A DNA stretch of 64,000 bases from Alviniconcha marisindica (lineage: Eukaryota; Mollusca; Gastropoda; Provannidae): NCBI GenBank assembly GCA_018857735.1, contig JABMCL010001731.1, positions 507,001-571,000 of the forward strand. The letters are read 5' to 3'. A program made the translations under genes and the position numbers. The notes under the pieces were generated by a model, which was not told the origin of the DNA, did no database searches, and worked only from the letters and a program-made list of their open reading frames with translations. The first letter of the stretch is position 1, and every line of letters begins with the position of its first letter. This document shows, piece after piece, positions 50,501 through 58,600 of this stretch.

Positions 50501-52615
50501 GAGCCCTTGAAACAGCATGACACTTGAGTTCATGATGATGTACAAGCATGCCCAGTTTGGTTACAAAAGTTAAACTGGTTCAAAAAATAGTTATTGTCTG
50601 CACAAAATCCAGACAGACAGACAAGGAAATTCCAATCCCCCCCCCCCCCCCCCCCCCCAACTTTCTTACGGGGGGAGGTTTAATAATGATAATAATTGTC
50701 CTCAACAGAGTCAGGTTCTTGATAACATCTGCTCTCTGCTGGGCAAAAATCTGGTTTGGCCCCCCTCAAACACAAACACACTTCAATCTAAAAGACTTGT
50801 ATTAGTTGTGAGATTTAAAAAGGAAACACTTGATGCATCAAATGCTGGAATGGGGAAACACAGGGAAAGCCCATGACATGACACCCACACTGGCTGAACC
50901 ACAACATTCCACACAGAAAGTGCTTTAGAAGATGTTTGAATTTCATGGTCGTTTACTTCTGGAGAGATGACTATTTTCAATGGGAATAGCCTTTTTTTAT
51001 GTTAAGCTTTAATTTTACCACACTGAATTCATCCTCTTATCTTATGCAATATAGTTGACATTATATAAACTTAAATCAAACCCAAACTAGATAAAAGGAG
51101 CTACAACTACAGCTAAAAAGGAGCTACCCTAAAACATGTTCTGAAAAATCAGTAGCTGAGAAGTGACCAAACACTGAAAATTCTAGTTTTCTTGTAAAAG
51201 TCTTACTGAGAATAAAAGCAGGGAAACTGGAATGACAAATGATTTTTTGAGAATGAAAAGATTTAATGATGCATTATATTTTGTAAGTTGTTTGTGCTTG
51301 AATGCATACATATGTGAATTATGATAGTATGTTGATCTTTGTGGCACTGTTGTTTATAACCAGTGTATGTTCTGATATTCAACTGGAAGTGTGTCAGCAT
51401 TGTTAGGGTGAATGTGTTAATGTGTGTGTGTGTGTTGGGGGGGGGGGGGGGGTGAATGTGTTGGGGAGTATGTGTGGTATATGAGTTGTGGATGTGCAAG
51501 TATGTGGGTGTTGTGGGGGGGGGTGGTTAATGTGTGGATGAATATTGAGAATGGAAATACAGACTGATGCTTTTTATTTTGTAAGCTATTTGCTTTTGAA
51601 TACATACACATATATTACACATGTGAACTGTGATAACTAATATATGCTGGGCCCTTTTGCCATTGGTGTTTATAACCAAAGTATATGTGATATTTATTGT
51701 ATACAGGTGCTGATCAAATGTCTCCCAAGCCCATTATTTATTTTGGTTGTTAAATTTTTTACTATTGGGTGATTCAGGCGGGGTTGTTAACTCCCTTAAG
51801 TCCCTTGGCTGCTTTTACTTCCAGTGTGTACTTTTTTCACAATTGAAGGCGGTGACAGTGAATTTGCGAATTTTACACTGCCAACTTTAAAAGCATTTTT
51901 GGAGGCCCGTAGTCATAATGCGTCTGGCAATAAGCAATAACTTGTTTCTTGTGCTGTAGGATGCCCCAAAACGCATTTTTTCTACGAACTCGCGATCTTC
52001 TGGTCAGCCAAAAAATGATGCAAAGACACTTTTTGTCCACCCTCCATCCCCTTTCCATGGTAATTTTTGCAACTGCAACAGTATTGGCATTTGTACTGCT
52101 TCGCGATTCTAGGTTCAACTTCCACTGTTATACACACCGTGAAGCAACACCTACTCAGAAACCGGCCCGGAAGTGCGCTGTGACCTCTCACGACTTCTTG
52201 CGTGAATGATTACAAAGCGCATTCACTCTAGCAAACCAGCTTCGCCGAATCGCCCAATAGAAATGAGTTATTGAGTATAAAACTGAAAGCATTATTACAT
52301 GTTTTAGTGTACAGTAAATGATTTAATAATATTTTATAAAGGAATGCATGTGATTGTGAAGGATGTATTAGTTATTACTTTCCTTTTATGACAGCTGTTC
52401 TTTATGTGTTATATCTCCTTCTGTTTTGAATGTGTTTAACTTATTTTAACTACTTTATTTAAATTTAATGTGGCAGAGCTGGTGTGAGTGAAGAATTTTT
52501 TGTTTTGTTTAATCATTATGATTGCAAAGGTCAATAAAGTCTTTTGAATTGAATTGAATTTCACTTTGTTGTAAACTAACAAATATAGACTCTTTCCAGT
52601 TTAACATAATTCCAT

Positions 52616-52689
<74 letters not shown>

Positions 52690-55600
52690 CTAATCAACTA
52701 CTCAAAACCCCTTTTTTCATCCCCACACTAAGAACAAAACACTGAAATCTACATACGAAACTTAGAATTAATATTGTTCATAGATACTACATGGCAAAAC
52801 TTTGGACTGATGTACTCATGCACTGACTGTTATCCTATGTTGTGGTATGCCTGTGAGTGTGTTGCTGATATTGCCTAAATTGCTACCACGCTAATCATAG
52901 CACTGGCTTTGACCACTTTTGGTCAGGGATGATGAGGGCAGATAAAATTAAGAAAAACACACACCAAGAGCTAGATATGGCTTCAAACCATGTGGTACTC
53001 ACAAAAGGTAAGAGAAAGTACACTGTACAAGTGCTAAACATTGCAATATATCAGATTTCTAAGGATAAAAGTTCATTCAGCTGTTGGTTTGAACAATGAA
53101 ACAGTGTGAATATATCAGATTTCTAAGGATAAAAGTTCATTCAGCTGTTGGTTTGAACAATGAAACAGTGTGGCTTCATTTAGGGTTAATTGCCCAGCCA
53201 CATGCAGCTGCACTCAAATGCATCACAGGTTGTATAACTGTGATGCATAATAGAGGGAACTCCCATGACTATCCCACTGCAGCCAGGATCTAAAGCTCAC
53301 TAGCATACAGGTGTGTTTTTTCTTCTCAAAAATGCATGAAATTTGTGTCATTAAAAAATACAAAGATGCAGATTCCTATCCTCTGCCAGCATGGAAACTG
53401 CATAAAACAAGCTTCTGTGTCTGAGGAACAAATCCGTTATGAGTTGAGCTGAATCCTGTTTTAAATATATAGATATATTTTTTAATAACTTAAAGATGTA
53501 GGGGTAGCTAAAAATGCCTGTCTTTTTGATGGCATACAAAATGTCCACTAAAATAAATGCAATGGAAAAAATATTAGCCCTTTAAAACAACGTTTGTTGC
53601 CTTCGACAGAAAAACACACACTCCCTGTTGAGTGTCTAGTTACTGTAAATGTAAGCCACATTTATTGTCAGTATACTATATAGATACATGCTGTTTGTGT
53701 GAGCAAGTGTGCTTTGTACAAGTTTTTATGGTAATCCCGCCCTGGATATCATATCCATGCAATTTCATTAACTGTACTGCTAGTAAACCAGGAACCAGAG
53801 CAGATGAGGCCTTTGTTTTGAAGAACAGCATATAGCGTGATGTCATACAACTTTCACACTGTGGTTCCAGATTCAAATCCCCCCCCCCCCCCCCCCCCCC
53901 CATTACATTTTGACCGCCTGTTGTTTGTCACCTCCTCCTTCTTATGAGCTAAGTCAGGTGTAATATAATTTGGCATCTTAGGTGTTGGTGCTGTTTATTA
54001 AGACACATGATCCAGCTAAACCAGTAGCCGATGCCTCACTGTCAAAACACGAATAGGTCTCTTTTTATAACCATCGCTTGCAAGGCATAGCCTTCATTGT
54101 TTTGACTCGATTAAAGTAATTCTGTGTCAATCAATGCTTTGTAGTACAATATTCTGCTTAAATGACTTCATGTTTAGTCTTTATTTTGGGTTGAAATTAA
54201 GTATTGTTTACTGTAGAAATTAAGTTTTATTAACAGACTACTTGATATCAGCGATGCTGTGATACGATAACACACCCCTGGTGAAAGGTCATGCCGATTG
54301 TTTTGTTGCTAGACTCTGAGTGTGTCTTGCTTCTCACATAAAACGTAGTATTAAAATTGATATGTACCATTTTAACCATCTGAACATGCACGGATGCTGA
54401 AGTAAATTTTAACATTCACATTTTGTACACTCTGTTAGCTGTGATTTAGTGGTACAAATCTGCCATGCTTCCCATGCTTGTTGTAAATTAAATTAATCAT
54501 GTTTGTACATTCTGTTTACATGGTTTAAAAGATTATAACTTCAGCTTTCATTTGATGTTTTTCATGATTTAATCAGTCTAGTTATTGTTAAGAAAACTGT
54601 ACTTGTACAGGCTGAGGAAACACAAATGTTGGCAAGAGGGCTGATTTTATTTTAGAGAGCATGTTTTCCTTGCACCCCATGCCGCACTGTTACCTATGTA
54701 TGCCAGTGAGCATTTTGGGTGTGCTGAAAAAATTTCTGCTGTGAAATAAATCCTGATTGCTGTACGCCTGTAATCTGCTGTGGTCTCCTCTTTGCCTGAC
54801 TCCGCTGCCTGTCACGTTCTTTCTACCACTCTGCACCATCACATTTGCACTAGGTCTGGTTATTAGCAATAGTACATCTGCACATCTAGATCGGTTGCAA
54901 ATGTATCAGTGGTACAAAAAAATATAGGACTGAAAAACATTCACTGAAGTTTTGAACAACCACTGTGACCTTGACCTTGAACATAGCAATCCAATGTTTT
55001 CACAAGACACTCTTGCTTATGATGATGTACCATCAAACTCAGTCTGGCTGCAAAAGGATCAGCAGCTTTAAAGAAACAGTAGAAGTCATATTTTGATTAT
55101 ATAAGCCTTCAAGTGACATTTGCTGAAAATAGCAACCCATTTTTGCATGAAACTTATGATGATGCACCACCATACCAAGTTTGGTTACAAAAGGCTGAGC
55201 AGTTCACATGATATCTTCTGGACAAAGGCCGAACACACAGAAAGACAGATGGACATGGGGCTTCCACCATTGTTGGGGCAGGGTGGGGGTGGGATATAAA
55301 TATCATTATTGTTTTTTTTTTAAACATGTATGCTGAGATCTATTTACAGACAGCTATAAGTTGCAGGGGTCAAACCTAAGCAAAAGATGATTGCCTTATG
55401 ACAAAAATTATAGTATGCCACACTTGACATACTTTTCATGGTCATTTTTACTGAAGAATGATGCACCTGTGTAGATGATTTCACACAATAATGACAGATG
55501 ACTTTAAATTTTAATGCAAGAGATGGTGAGTGTGGGTAACCTTTCTACCTGGGGCTGCAGATTCCACTGCCACACGCAGGATGGGTGCTGTATTAAAGTA

Positions 55601-58600
55601 TATGCTGGTGAAGGCAGGGCAGGCCACAGTGGATGACACTGTTGCTGACTTCAGAACATGCTCCTCCAACCCTCCAATTCCTGCAACATATACCATGTCA
55701 AATCTTCTGATCTTTTATTTGAATTTGTATCTGGACTCACAATATTTGGACATGTGATGTTTGAACTGACAGTCTTCTGCAATCTGTTTCACAACTGGTA
55801 AAACAAACAATGTTCAATGAATAATATGTCACACACCAAGCTCTCAACTACAGCGTGCTGCTTTGCCTCCACTCTTCTAGATGCACAGTGCATGCACAGG
55901 GTCAACCACTCCTTGCCACTTGTCAAATGCCATGTTCCAGCAGGAAGAGCAAATGCTGTGATGACTCACATTCAATTGCAAAACCAGAAAATGTGTCAAT
56001 TGTATCACATACACCAGTCACACAATGAATACTGGTAAGTAAGTTGGTGCTTTACGCCCAGTCAACTGGTATGGTGATATCAGGGTGATACATGTCTGAT
56101 ATTATCTATTTAATTTTGAATAATGTGTATGTCTTAAAATGGGTCTATATACAGTTTTAAAACCATGCTTAAAAGGTGAATAACCAAACATAACTAAAAA
56201 TGATCTAAAATTTTGATTTTTTCAAAAATATTAATTTCTTTCAAAAAGTTAAAAATCTTCTCAGGCGAAATATCCTGAAACAACATATGGAGTGATTGAG
56301 CTGTAAAGTGGCTCTCTCTTATTTCAATAAAATCTGAACAAGTAAGTAAAATATGCTCTATGGTTAAACGGTTATCACATCCGATGCACACTGGCGGTTC
56401 CTCACCCTTCAATAAAAAGGAATGAGTAATAAAAGAATGGCCAATGTGCAGTCGGACCATCACAGTCTCTTCTTTTCTGTTTGTCTGAGGACAAACAATA
56501 CATTCTTTTAATACTGGGAATATCTTATGTAATTTATTTTCTGGAACTCATCCCACTCAGACTGCCACAGTTCTAATATATATTTATTTGTGCGTGATTT
56601 GAGGTCTGAGAATGGGATGAGCTCAACCGAGATGTCGCCATCAAGGGCATCCTTAGCTGCAGAATCTGCAGCCTAATTTCCCCATATGCTAACATGGCCA
56701 GGAACCCAGATAAAAACAATCTCTCTCCCGGCTCTTGTCATTTCTGTATATAATTCTAAAATCTGAACTAAGATTGGATGATCATATTTTAGGTTTAACG
56801 ATGAAAGAGAATCAGATAGTATTAAAAATGATTTTCCTTTGGAATAATAAACATGTTTGAGAGCTAAAAGAATAGCCCGCAACTCTGCTGTATATATTGA
56901 ACTGTCATCTGGAAGCTGACAGGTAAAAGGTTTTTTAATTCGTTTAGTGGATACAGCCGCTGCAGCAACTCCTTCCTCTGTTTTAGAACTGTTAGTGAAT
57001 TTTTTTCTTCTGATAAAGGATATTCTGAGATAAGTTGCAAACAGAACTGTTTATATATTTCCGGGTTTGTTGTATCTTTTTTGAAATTGCTTAAGTCAAG
57101 ACGGACTGCAGGAACTGAAAGTTTCCAAGGGACGATGTCCAATGAGGGAGCATCATCTACCAGATTTAAGTTAAGTTTGGGAATGATCTGTATGTAACAA
57201 TCATACAGTGTAAAACTAGATCTGAAAAGGGGGGGGGGGGGGGGGGGGGAGGAGGGAAGAGAAGAGAGATTTGCAGTTTTCAACATATCTGTGTCCTTAA
57301 ATATCAACTGATCAAGGTCATCAAAATTTGATGTGAATCAGTTGACCCCAGATGAGGTTTTAATCATTTAATTATAGGTATTCTTTTCAGCCTTTCATGC
57401 ATTTTGAGGTACTGGTTGATGTAATTAACAATAATACTATGTTTCGACTGAATCAGAAAACATTTTTAGTTAAATCAGTTGGAGGCTGATGAGGCATTAA
57501 TGCCACGTTAACTTCTTGAACCACTCAGGCAGGTCTTTTTGTTCCTTGAGGTTTTGCAAGACTGGAGAATAGTTATCAGAAGACATATTTTTAGAAATAC
57601 TTCAAACTAGTAAGTTTGCAACCTGCAATTTGTCTGTAGTATGGGTGTCATCTGACTGACTGATTATCACATGTGATTCTAAACAATTGACTAGCTTTTT
57701 ATAGTGTGTTTTGAATATCTACCAAAGTGGTGTATATACAGTGCTATTTGATTGTTACATGGCTGGTGCCATGTGAAACTGCTGATGTCTCGGCACATTC
57801 TGTGTACACCATACAACCATGCACCATGTCATGTCACTTCATGCAAGGCCACATTCATAGGGTACCTGTGTGTTTAGCTGTAACCTGCCACCTGCGCTTC
57901 TGGCAGAATGACCAGGATCTTTTATGTACTACTACAGTAATACAGCGGTGGAACTGGAAGTGATACCAAAATTTCTCCCACTGCTCCATAACTGCCACCA
58001 TTTGATCACAAGCCTGGCACTCTAACCACTATCCTTGCTTCCCATTTTACATCTGACATAAGATGTACAAGAGAAAAACATTTTTCAACTTTAAATGAAA
58101 AGATGAATGAATGCGCAATCAATAAGAACAAAATTGCCATCCTTTTTATTATTACTACTGTGTATGTGGGGGCTGTGGGGGGGGGGGGGGGGGTATCTTC
58201 ACATTTTCTGCTTTTTCAGGCCAGCCTGCATCTTCGTTTGTGGTTTTTGTATTTTACATCAGATCAAAATGATATCCTAAGTGGTGCAAATTCATCATTT
58301 ATCGCATCAAAGAAACTTGCACAGTTAAAATGTTTGCCATGCCCAACATGTTGACCTCATAATAATAATAATTAAAGCATTTATAAAGCACAAAATCTTG
58401 TCTCTAGAGACTATTCTAAGTGCATATGTGTATACACACACACACGCACACACAAACACACCTGCACACATGAGCATAAATACTATACAAAGCTCAATTT
58501 ACACATCTTAAAAATGGATAGCAAACAGACCTGAGACAGATGAAGACAGCAGCACAGAACAGAAAACATGGCAGGTCTATAGTTTTGTGAAAAGATATGT

